Shown piece by piece: positions 1 to 4,702 of a stretch of 5,816 nucleotides of DNA (within the stretch, counting starts at the first letter, position 1; every line of letters starts with the position of its first letter). Below the pieces are notes generated by a model. The model had not been told where the DNA came from and did not search any database. It saw only the letters and a list, made by a program, of their open reading frames with translations. The translations under genes were made by a program, and so were the position numbers. The stretch comes from an uncultured Collinsella sp. (GTDB lineage: Bacteria; Actinomycetota; Coriobacteriia; Coriobacteriales; Coriobacteriaceae): NCBI GenBank assembly GCA_900544875.1, contig UQWS01000042.1, positions 1-5,816 of the forward strand, in the 5' to 3' direction.

Positions 1-14
1 AGTTAGGAGCAATC

Positions 15-1358
15 ATGGCCAGTGACAACGGAAAGAGCTTCCTCGACAAGTTTGCCGAGGTCTCTGCGAAGGTGGGAAACCAGGTTCACCTGCGTTCCCT
101 GCGTGACGCCTTCGCGACCATCACGCCGCTCTATATCCTTGCGGGTATCGCGGTTCTTATTAACAACGTCGTGTTCCCTCTGTTCCCGCTCGATGCGGCG
201 GGCCTTGCCAACCTTCAGACGTGGGGTTCGGCAATTACGCTGGGCACCCTCAACGTCTCTGCCATTATCTTGGCCGGATTGATTGGCTACAGCCTCGCTA
301 AGAACAAGCGCTTCGATAATCCGCTTGCTTGCATGGTCGTCGCTATCTCTGCCTTCGTCATCATGATGCCGCAGCAGATCACCGCCACGCTTGCCGCCAC
401 GAGCCCACTGCTCACCGACAAGATCACCTCCGCCGAGGTCACGGGCGCCCTTTCGACTGCCAACACCGGCACCAACGGTCTGTTCTCGGCTATTATCATC
501 GCCCTGCTTTCCGTCTCGCTCTTCATCAAGATTTCTGGCGTCGAGAAGCTCAAGGTTAAGCTGGGCGAGGGCGTGCCTCCCGCGGTCTCCAACTCCTTCA
601 ACGTCATGATTCCGATGCTGCTCAACCTCGCGATCTTCGCTCTTGCCGCAGCCCTGCTCGCCGTGTGCGCCGGCACCGATCTGTGCGCCATCATCTCCAC
701 GTGCATCTCCAACCCGCTCAAGAGCATCATGAACGCTGGTCCGTGGGCTGTTATCCTCATCTACACCCTTGCTAACCTGCTGTTCTGCGTCGGTATTCAC
801 CAGTCCACCATCTCTGGCGCTACCGTCGAGCCGATCCTGACCATGCTCATCGTCGACAACATGGCTACCTTTGCCGCCGGTGGCACCATCCAGCCCGATC
901 ACTACATGAACATGCAGATCGTTAACAGCTTCGCCCTCATCGGCGGCTCGGGCTGCACCCTCATGCTTCTGCTCGACACGCTCCTGTTCTCCAAGAACAA
1001 GGCTTCCGAGACCGTTTCCAAGATGGCTATCCTGCCTGGTCTGTTCAACATCAACGAGCCGGTTATCTACGGTTACCCCATCGTGTACAACCTGCCGCTC
1101 ATGATCCCGTTTGTCCTCCTTCCCGACCTGTTCATCGGCATCACCTATGGCCTTACCTGCGCAGGCATCATCAGCCCCTGCATCGCCCAGGTGCCCTGGA
1201 CCATGCCTCCCGTCATCAATGCCCTGCTCGCTACGGGCTTTGACTGGCGCGCCGGCGTGTGGCAGGCTCTCGAGATTGTCATTGGCATGGCCGTCTACCT
1301 GCCCTTTATGAAGATTTCCGAGAAGGCAATCGCCAAGCAGGAGGCTCTCGCCGAGTAG
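15..1358 (+). CDS. PTS lactose/cellobiose-family transporter, EIIC (membrane) subunit
   Basis: This is the membrane channel subunit of a sugar phosphotransferase system. It carries the sugar across the cytoplasmic membrane while EIIB phosphorylates it. The 447-residue length is normal for the CelB/ChbC/LacE-type EIIC family. Hydrophobic segments lie near residues 33-55, 72-95, 104-120, 155-172, 196-220, 244-265, 300-325, 355-385 and 415-437. The family signature NINEPVIYG is at residues 345-353, with E348 in the NEP motif. The GIH motif is at 260-262, with H262. In the solved Bacillus cereus ChbC, the equivalent Glu and His line the sugar site. The start ATG is preceded by TAGGAGC at 4-10, a good ribosome binding site. 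EIIB and EIIA follow on the same strand. The substrate cannot be fixed: the residue after GIH is Gln rather than the usual Gly, and GYPIVYN replaces the common GLPIVLN, so specificity may differ from the characterised members. The family is certain, the sugar is not. Confidence 0.96.
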   Translation: MASDNGKSFLDKFAEVSAKVGNQVHLRSLRDAFATITPLYILAGIAVLINNVVFPLFPLDAAGLANLQTWGSAITLGTLNVSAIILAGLIGYSLAKNKRFDNPLACMVVAISAFVIMMPQQITATLAATSPLLTDKITSAEVTGALSTANTGTNGLFSAIIIALLSVSLFIKISGVEKLKVKLGEGVPPAVSNSFNVMIPMLLNLAIFALAAALLAVCAGTDLCAIISTCISNPLKSIMNAGPWAVILIYTLANLLFCVGIHQSTISGATVEPILTMLIVDNMATFAAGGTIQPDHYMNMQIVNSFALIGGSGCTLMLLLDTLLFSKNKASETVSKMAILPGLFNINEPVIYGYPIVYNLPLMIPFVLLPDLFIGITYGLTCAGIISPCIAQVPWTMPPVINALLATGFDWRAGVWQALEIVIGMAVYLPFMKISEKAIAKQEALAE

Positions 1359-1384
1359 AACGCCTAACGTTCGTCCCTTTCACC

Positions 1385-1421
1385 GCTGCGGGCGCCGGTA
1401 CGCGGTGCCAGTGCCCGCAGC
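1385..1421 (+). promoter_or_regulatory. GC-rich intercistronic hairpin between EIIC and EIIB
   Basis: GCTGCGGGC (1385-1393) and GCCCGCAGC (1413-1421) form a perfect 9-bp stem. Inside it, GGTAC (1397-1401) and GTGCC (1405-1409) form a second 5-bp stem with one G-T wobble and a GCG loop. It lies 26 nt after the EIIC stop. The bases after it (TCTCTCCCTT) are pyrimidine-rich but not a clean T run, so it is at best a leaky terminator. It could equally protect the 3' end of a processed EIIC mRNA. A weak promoter-like pair, TTGCGT (1430-1435) and AACAAT (1454-1459), follows but is too poor to call. Confidence 0.6.
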
Positions 1422-1487
1422 TCTCTCCCTTGCGTAAAGATGCAGGGGGTGGGAACAATAGCCGCAAAGAATGAAACCAGTCGTCGT

Positions 1488-1502
1488 CTGCGCGCCGCGC
1501 AG
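1488..1502 (+). promoter_or_regulatory. Hairpin immediately upstream of the EIIB ribosome binding site
   Basis: CTGCGC (1488-1493) and GCGCAG (1497-1502) form a perfect 6-bp stem with a 3-nt GCC loop. It stops four bases before the strong Shine-Dalgarno AAGGAGG at 1507-1513. The position suggests a role in mRNA 5'-end stability or translation of EIIB, but this is inference from position only. Confidence 0.45.
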
Positions 1503-1518
1503 TTATAAGGAGGAAACC

Positions 1519-1821
1519 ATGAAGAAGATCATGCTCTGCTGCAATGCCGGTATGTCCACGAGCCTGCTGGTCCAGAAGATGCAGGCCGAGGTTGCAAACC
1601 GTGGTCTGGATATCGAGATCGAGGCTCGTCCCATGAACGAGGCCCACGATCACCTGGACGAGTGCGACATGTTGCTGCTTGGCCCGCAGATCGGCTACAC
1701 CAAGGGCGATTTTGAGAAGGAGGCCGCCGGTCGTTTTCCGGTCGAGGTCATCAACATGGTCGACTACGGCCGCATGAACGCTGCCGGCATCATCGACCAC
1801 TGCGTCAGCGTGATGGGCTAG
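1519..1821 (+). CDS. PTS lactose/cellobiose-family EIIB subunit (phosphocysteine protein)
   Basis: This cytoplasmic phosphotransfer protein takes phosphate from EIIA on a cysteine and passes it to the sugar bound by EIIC. The 100 residues match the ChbB/CelA-type EIIB family. The active-site loop is at the N-terminus: C8-N-A-G-M-S-T-S15, corresponding to the family C-S-A-G-M-S-T-S loop, so C8 is the expected phosphorylated cysteine. The preceding residue C7 is also a cysteine. The start at 1519 is chosen because AAGGAGG (1507-1513) sits 5 nt upstream. An in-frame ATG at 1471 would add 16 residues before the family's usual N-terminus, has no good ribosome binding site, and would place the hairpin and Shine-Dalgarno inside the gene. 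The stop is 9 nt before the EIIA start, so the two are surely cotranscribed. The sugar is not identifiable from this subunit. Confidence 0.95.
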   Translation: MKKIMLCCNAGMSTSLLVQKMQAEVANRGLDIEIEARPMNEAHDHLDECDMLLLGPQIGYTKGDFEKEAAGRFPVEVINMVDYGRMNAAGIIDHCVSVMG

Positions 1822-1830
1822 GTGCTCTGC

Positions 1831-2163
1831 ATGGAGGACATGAACGAACTGCAGATGACCTGCTTTGAGATCATCAGCTACGTCGGTACCGCCAAGAGCA
1901 TGTACATCAATGCCGTGCAAAAGGCCAAGGAGGGCGATTTTGACGCCGCCGAGGAGCTTATTAAGCAGGGCGACGAGGCTTACAACGGTGGCCACGATGT
2001 CCACATGGGGCTCCTTAAAAAGGAGGCCAACGGCGAGCGTAACGGCGAGGCCCCGTTGATTCTGCTGCATGCCGAGGACCAGATGGCCGGCACCGAGACC
2101 ATGCGCGTCATGGCGACGGAGCTCATCGAGATCCACAAGCAGCTGCAGGCGCTTCAGGCCTAG
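1831..2163 (+). CDS. PTS lactose/cellobiose-family EIIA subunit (phosphohistidine protein)
   Basis: This cytoplasmic subunit accepts phosphate from HPr on a histidine and donates it to the EIIB cysteine. It is 110 residues, the normal size for the trimeric, all-helical LacA/ChbA-type EIIA family. The phosphorylated histidine is expected at H80 in the string LILLHAEDQMA (76-86). D83 corresponds to the family aspartate that binds the metal at the trimer axis. The usual family string is HAQDH, and here the second His is Gln (Q84). The C-terminal helix TELIEIHKQLQ (96-106) is typical. ATG 1831 is preferred because AGGTG (1820-1824) lies 6 nt upstream. A GTG at 1822 directly after the EIIB stop would add three residues, and ATG 1840 lies too close to its GGAGGA. 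The gene is followed by a small hairpin and then a strong terminator, ending the PTS unit. Confidence 0.94.
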   Translation: MEDMNELQMTCFEIISYVGTAKSMYINAVQKAKEGDFDAAEELIKQGDEAYNGGHDVHMGLLKKEANGERNGEAPLILLHAEDQMAGTETMRVMATELIEIHKQLQALQA

Positions 2164-2164
2164 T

Positions 2165-2178
2165 CGGCGTTATCGCCG
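2165..2178 (+). other. Small hairpin directly after the EIIA stop
   Basis: CGGCG (2165-2169) and CGCCG (2174-2178) form a perfect 5-bp stem around the tetraloop TTAT, starting one base after the TAG. There is no T run. It lies 44 nt upstream of the real terminator and may act as a 3' stabiliser. No function is proven. Confidence 0.4.
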
Positions 2179-2222
2179 CGATGGGCCGTGCAGTCCAACA
2201 GACAACATAGTCCCTTTGACGG

Positions 2223-2260
2223 GCGCCGGGAGCCTCCGCCTCCCGGCGCTTGTTGTTTTT
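2223..2260 (+). terminator. Intrinsic terminator of the PTS operon
   Basis: GCGCCGGGAG (2223-2232) and CTCCCGGCGC (2240-2249) form a perfect 10-bp GC-rich stem with a 7-nt loop. It is followed by TTGTTGTTTTT (2250-2260). This is a textbook Rho-independent terminator 60 nt after the EIIA stop. It separates the PTS genes from the kinase downstream. Confidence 0.92.
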
Positions 2261-2316
2261 GGCGAAGGTCTTTCGCGGCCTGCTGAGCGGACATTCGCGT
2301 TTCCCCAGATAAAACC

Positions 2317-2345
2317 TGCCAAAACAAACCTGTCCCTTTTTGGTA
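2317..2345 (+). repeat. Short palindromic intergenic repeat, copy A
   Basis: CCAAAA (2319-2324) pairs with TTTTGG (2338-2343). One wobble and one A-T pair extend the stem to 2317 and 2345. The core reads AACCTGTCCC. It shares CTGTCCCTTTT (2330-2340) exactly with the minus strand of copy C (3401-3411), and shares AACCTG plus the CAAA...TTG ends with the minus strand of copy B. It lies just upstream of the kinase leader. A dispersed genomic repeat family is inferred. Confidence 0.55.
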
Positions 2346-2365
2346 GGATTTTGCCTTGGGAGCGG

Positions 2366-2371
2366 TACCAT
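2366..2371 (+). promoter_or_regulatory. Possible -10 element of the ROK kinase promoter
   Basis: TACCAT lies 40 nt upstream of the kinase ATG. The same heptamer TACCATA lies 44 nt upstream of the ppaC ATG, and the shared sequence and spacing suggest a -10 box. I see no convincing -35 at 16-19 nt. An alternative is TAGGAT at 2344-2349. Since a terminator precedes this gene, a promoter in this gap is expected. Confidence 0.3.
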
Positions 2372-2405
2372 ACAGGCAATGTTTAAACGAGAAAGGTGGG
2401 CTCCC

Positions 2406-3359
2406 ATGGAACCTAAGCAGTACTACATCGGTATCGACGTCGGCGGCACTTCGGTTAAGGAGGGCCTGTTCGACGAGGATGGCAACCTGCTTGCCAAGGC
2501 CAGCGTGCCTACGCCTCCTATCGTCGACGCCGCGGGCTTTGCCGCGGTGACCGAGGCTATCGACCAGGTGGTCGCCAAGGCGCAGATTCCGCGCGCCTTT
2601 GTGGCAGGCATTGGCCTGGCTGTTCCGTGCCCCATCCCGGCATCGGGCGATGCCAAGGTCAAGGCCAACATTGCCATTAACCTGCCCGAGCTGAGAGTCG
2701 CCATTCAGGAGCACTGCCCCGACGCGGTCGTTAAGTACGAAAACGATGCCAACGCCGCTGCCATGGGCGAGGCTTGGCTCGGCTCTGCCAAGGGCGTGCA
2801 AAACGTGGTGATGGTCACCATCGGTACTGGCGTGGGCGGTGGCGTTATCGTCAACGGCGATGTGGTGTCGGGCGTCGTGGGCGCCGGCGGCGAGATCGGC
2901 CATATGTGCCTGAACCCGGCCGAGGAGCGCACCTGCGGCTGCGGCGGCCATGGCCACCTGGAGCAGTATTCCAGCGCCACCGGCGTGGTGAGCAACTACC
3001 TTGCCGAGTGCGAGAAAGCGGGCGTCGAGCCCATCGAGCTCACCGGCCCCTCCGATTCCAAGGACGTGTTCCAAGCCTGCCGCGAGGGCGACAAGCTTGC
3101 GCTGGCCGCGGCCGATACCATGGCCGACTATCTCGGTCGCGCCCTGGCGCTCATTGCCAACGTGGTCGATCCCGAGATGTTCCTCATCGGCGGCGGCGCC
3201 TCCGCTTCGGCCGATGTTTATCTCGACAAGGTTCGCGAGCACTTTAAGCAGTACGCGCTCTCTGCCTCGCGCGAGACGCCCATTAAGGTCGCTTCGCTCG
3301 GAAACGACGCCGGCATCATCGGTGCCGCCTACGTAGCCCTGCGCGCCGCCGGTAAATAG
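2406..3359 (+). CDS. ROK-family sugar kinase, probable glucokinase
   Basis: This cytoplasmic kinase is expected to transfer phosphate from ATP to a hexose, most likely glucose, feeding glycolysis. It has 317 residues, typical for the family. The phosphate-binding loop DVGGTSVK is at 11-18. The sugar-binding and catalytic segment ENDANAAAMGE is at 112-122, with D114 the expected general base. The second ATP-binding loop TIGTGVGGG is at 138-146. E163-I-G-H166 and E186 fit the sugar and zinc-site residues of ROK glucokinases. The zinc motif is C177-x-C179-G-x-x-G-H184-x-E186: the canonical third Cys is His. The usual PG turn near residue 74 reads PCP. The start at 2406 is chosen because AAGGTGG (2393-2399) sits 6 nt upstream and the protein begins at the family's N-terminus. 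An in-frame ATG at 2379 would add nine residues. A terminator separates it from the PTS, so it has its own promoter. Fructose, mannose or N-acetylated hexoses remain possible substrates. Confidence 0.9.
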   Translation: MEPKQYYIGIDVGGTSVKEGLFDEDGNLLAKASVPTPPIVDAAGFAAVTEAIDQVVAKAQIPRAFVAGIGLAVPCPIPASGDAKVKANIAINLPELRVAIQEHCPDAVVKYENDANAAAMGEAWLGSAKGVQNVVMVTIGTGVGGGVIVNGDVVSGVVGAGGEIGHMCLNPAEERTCGCGGHGHLEQYSSATGVVSNYLAECEKAGVEPIELTGPSDSKDVFQACREGDKLALAAADTMADYLGRALALIANVVDPEMFLIGGGASASADVYLDKVREHFKQYALSASRETPIKVASLGNDAGIIGAAYVALRAAGK

Positions 3360-3360
3360 C

Positions 3361-3391
3361 TGGTGCAAGGGGGTCAGGTTACTTTGCACCA
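3361..3391 (-). repeat. Short palindromic intergenic repeat, copy B
   Basis: TGGTGCAA (3361-3368) and TTGCACCA (3384-3391) form a perfect 8-bp inverted repeat beginning 1 nt after the kinase stop. On the minus strand its centre reads AACCTGACCC, aligning with copy A. The right arm can also pair with the left arm of copy C, so two alternative hairpins compete. No T run follows, so it is not an obvious intrinsic terminator. Confidence 0.6.
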
Positions 3392-3395
3392 ACAC

Positions 3396-3418
3396 GGTGC
3401 AAAAGGGACAGTCTTGGC
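3396..3418 (-). repeat. Short intergenic repeat, copy C (tandem with B)
   Basis: The minus strand begins GCCAAGACTGTCCC and runs on to TTTTGCACC, so it carries the CTGTCCCTTTT core of copy A and the TTTTGCACC end like that of copy B. Its GGTGCAAA (3396-3403) pairs with TTTGCACC of copy B (3383-3390) in an 8-bp hairpin with loop AACAC. It lies in the kinase-ppaC gap. Confidence 0.5.
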
Positions 3419-3438
3419 CCCCATGCCTGCCCCAAAAT

Positions 3439-3473
3439 ATGCCGTGACCCTTCCGTCTGCGAAGGCTCGGCAT
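3439..3473 (+). promoter_or_regulatory. Imperfect hairpin / inverted repeat just upstream of the ppaC -10 box
   Basis: ATGCCG (3439-3444) pairs with CGGCAT (3468-3473). Inside, CCTTC (3449-3453) pairs with GAAGG (3461-3465) around a 7-nt loop, with an unpaired TGAC/CT between the stems. It covers the place where a -35 box for the TACCAT element (3482-3487) would sit, so an operator is possible. It could also act as an RNA structure in a transcript reading through from the kinase gene. No T run follows on the + strand. Confidence 0.4.
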
Positions 3474-3478
3474 CGGCG

Positions 3479-3487
3479 TGCTACCAT
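3479..3487 (+). promoter_or_regulatory. Possible extended -10 promoter of ppaC
   Basis: TGCTACCAT (3479-3487) fits an extended -10 (TGn then TACCAT) 44 nt before the ppaC start. TACCATA is shared with the kinase leader. No good -35 is visible, which extended -10 promoters can tolerate. Confidence 0.35.
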
Positions 3488-3525
3488 AGCTACATCCAAG
3501 TACACATATCAAGTGGAGGATATCC

Positions 3526-4449
3526 ATGGCAAACGTTCTTGTCTTTGGTCACCAGAACCCCGATAACGACGCCATCATGAGCGCCGTCGTCCTGTCCCAG
3601 CTGCTCAACCAGGTTGAGTATGCCGGCAACACCTACGAGGCCTGCGCCCTTGGTCAGCTTCCGGCCGAGTCCGCCAAGCTGCTCGCCGACGCCGGCATCG
3701 CCGAGCCCCGCGTGATCGAGTCCGTCGAGGCCGGTCAGCTCGTCGTCCTCACCGACCACAACGAGTCTGCCCAGTCCGTCGCCGGCCTTAAGGACGCCAC
3801 GGTCTTTGGCGTCGTCGATCATCACCGCATCGGCGACTTCGAGACCGCCGGCCCGCTGCACTACATCTGCCTGCCCTGGGGCTCCAGCTGCACCATCGTC
3901 ACCAAGCTCGCCGGCGTGCTCGGCGTTGAGCTTTCCGACGTCCAGGCTAAGCTGCTGCTCTCGGCCATGATGACCGACACGCTCATGCTCAAGAGCCCCA
4001 CCACCACCGATGTCGACCGCGCCGTCGCCGCCAAGCTCGGCGAGCAGGTGGGCGTCGACCCGGTCAAGTTTGGCATGGAGGTCTTCCTCACCCGTCCGTC
4101 CGGCTCCTTCACCGCAGCCGAGATGGTCGGCAACGACATCAAGATGTTCGAGCCTGCTGGCAAGAAGCTGCTCATCGGCCAGTACGAGACTGTCGACAAG
4201 ACCCGCGCACTCGGCATGATCGACGAGATCCGCGAGGCCATGCGCGCCTACGCCGCCGAGAAGGGTGCTGACGGCATCGTCCTGTGCATCACCGACATCA
4301 TGGAGGAGGGCTCGCAGGTCCTGCTCGAGGGCGAGACTGAGGCCGCTCAGAAGGGCCTGGGCATTGCCGACGAGCACGACGGCGTCTGGATGCCGGGTGT
4401 CCTCTCCCGTAAGAAGCAGGTCGCTGCCCCCATCATGGCCGCCTGCTAG
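3526..4449 (+). CDS. ppaC: Manganese-dependent inorganic pyrophosphatase (family II, DHH)
   Basis: This cytoplasmic enzyme hydrolyses pyrophosphate to two phosphates, pulling biosynthetic reactions forward. The 307 residues match the compact family II enzymes with no CBS regulatory insert. The N-terminal DHH domain carries FGHQNPDNDA (7-16) with metal ligands H9, D13 and D15. D77 (in LTDHNE), D98-H99-H100 (VVDHH) and D151 (MMTDTLMLKSP) complete the dinuclear Mn2+ site. The C-terminal DHHA2 domain ends with SRKKQ at 294-298, whose R295 and K296 match the substrate-binding Arg/Lys of the Bacillus subtilis enzyme in sequence and position. K206 (in DIKMF) is the other expected phosphate-binding lysine. 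The start has GTGGAGGA (3513-3520) 5 nt upstream. An inverted repeat and extended -10 element lie in the leader, and a strong terminator closes the gene, so it can be monocistronic. Read-through from the kinase is possible, since no clear terminator lies between them. Confidence 0.97.
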   Translation: MANVLVFGHQNPDNDAIMSAVVLSQLLNQVEYAGNTYEACALGQLPAESAKLLADAGIAEPRVIESVEAGQLVVLTDHNESAQSVAGLKDATVFGVVDHHRIGDFETAGPLHYICLPWGSSCTIVTKLAGVLGVELSDVQAKLLLSAMMTDTLMLKSPTTTDVDRAVAAKLGEQVGVDPVKFGMEVFLTRPSGSFTAAEMVGNDIKMFEPAGKKLLIGQYETVDKTRALGMIDEIREAMRAYAAEKGADGIVLCITDIMEEGSQVLLEGETEAAQKGLGIADEHDGVWMPGVLSRKKQVAAPIMAAC

Positions 4450-4465
4450 GTTTAGTTCACTAAAC
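4450..4465 (+). other. Small AT-rich hairpin directly after the ppaC stop
   Basis: GTTTAG (4450-4455) and CTAAAC (4460-4465) form a perfect 6-bp stem around TTCA. It begins at the base after the TAG and ends 3 nt before the terminator stem. It has no T run of its own. Confidence 0.4.
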
Positions 4466-4468
4466 GCC

Positions 4469-4508
4469 ACGACCGGATCGCGGACGCCCCGCGCTCCGGT
4501 CGTTTTTT
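4469..4508 (+). terminator. Intrinsic terminator of ppaC
   Basis: ACGACCGGA (4469-4477) and TCCGGTCGT (4495-4503) form a perfect 9-bp stem. It is topped by a further 5-bp stem CGCGG/CCGCG (4479-4483, 4489-4493) with loop ACGCC. TTTTTT (4503-4508) follows directly. This is a strong Rho-independent terminator. Confidence 0.95.
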
Positions 4509-4596
4509 GTGCATGGCGCCGCGTCGTCTCTTGGACAGGCGTGCCCGTGCCGTTGGGCAAATAATGTTCAACCTGTGGTTCCGCTTTTCGGCCACG

Positions 4597-4617
4597 CCTG
4601 CGTGCTTGTCGTGCAGG
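4597..4617 (+). promoter_or_regulatory. First leader hairpin upstream of nhaA
   Basis: CCTGC (4597-4601) and GCAGG (4613-4617) form a 5-bp stem, lengthened by one G-T wobble, with a 9-nt loop. A smaller hairpin (4632-4644, AGCGT and ACGTT around AAT) follows, then the leader terminator. I could not place the nhaA transcription start, so it is uncertain which of these lie in the mRNA. Confidence 0.3.
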
Positions 4618-4647
4618 GTAGGCTAGATGCAAGCGTAATACGTTAGA

Positions 4648-4683
4648 GCGCGGCGCCGCCACTTGGGCGGGCCGTGCTTTTTT
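4648..4683 (+). terminator. Terminator-like hairpin inside the nhaA leader (candidate attenuator)
   Basis: GCGCGG (4648-4653) pairs with CCGTGC (4672-4677) with one G-T wobble. Across a small CG/G internal loop, CCGCC (4656-4660) pairs with GGCGG (4666-4670) around ACTTG. TTTTTT (4678-4683) follows immediately. The structure ends 33 nt before the nhaA start. The previous gene already has its own strong terminator 140 nt upstream, so this one more likely acts on a transcript starting in the nhaA leader, or ends an unannotated short RNA. Its 5' arm (4649-4657) is perfectly complementary to GGCGCCGCG at 4515-4523, a possible but unproven antiterminator pairing. Confidence 0.65.
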
Positions 4684-4686
4684 AAG

Positions 4687-4702
4687 ACGGGAGCCTTCCC
4701 GT
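4687..4702 (+). promoter_or_regulatory. Hairpin abutting the nhaA ribosome binding site
   Basis: ACGGGA (4687-4692) and TCCCGT (4697-4702) form a perfect 6-bp stem with a GCCT tetraloop. It ends one base before the Shine-Dalgarno AAAGGAG (4704-4710). This resembles the EIIB leader arrangement and may affect ribosome access or protect the mRNA end. Confidence 0.45.

Noticed and set aside
3..902. 299-codon minus-strand open frame opposite EIIC
   Set aside because: The translation is charged and repetitive, as expected from reading membrane-protein codons in antisense. The + strand frame carries the NINEP and GIH signatures.
1471..1821. Longer EIIB starting at ATG 1471
   Set aside because: It adds 16 residues before the conserved N-terminus and has no Shine-Dalgarno, while AAGGAGG at 1507-1513 clearly serves ATG 1519.
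1306..2136. 276-codon minus-strand open frame opposite EIIB and EIIA
   Set aside because: It spans two recognised genes plus their gap and shows no recognisable domain or ribosome binding site.
2160..3527. 455-codon minus-strand open frame opposite the ROK kinase
   Set aside because: It is a shadow of the kinase gene, with no family motifs and composition typical of antisense frames.
4564..4626. 20-codon frame in the nhaA leader (starts MFNLWFRF) as a leader peptide
   Set aside because: There is no ribosome binding site before it, no run of regulatory codons, and nothing to show it lies in the transcript.
4510..4647. Classical -35/-10 promoter for nhaA
   Set aside because: TTGGAC (4531-4536), TTGTCG (4606-4611), TAATGT (4562-4567) and TAATAC (4636-4641) all look promoter-like, but no pair has 16-19 nt spacing, so no promoter was called.
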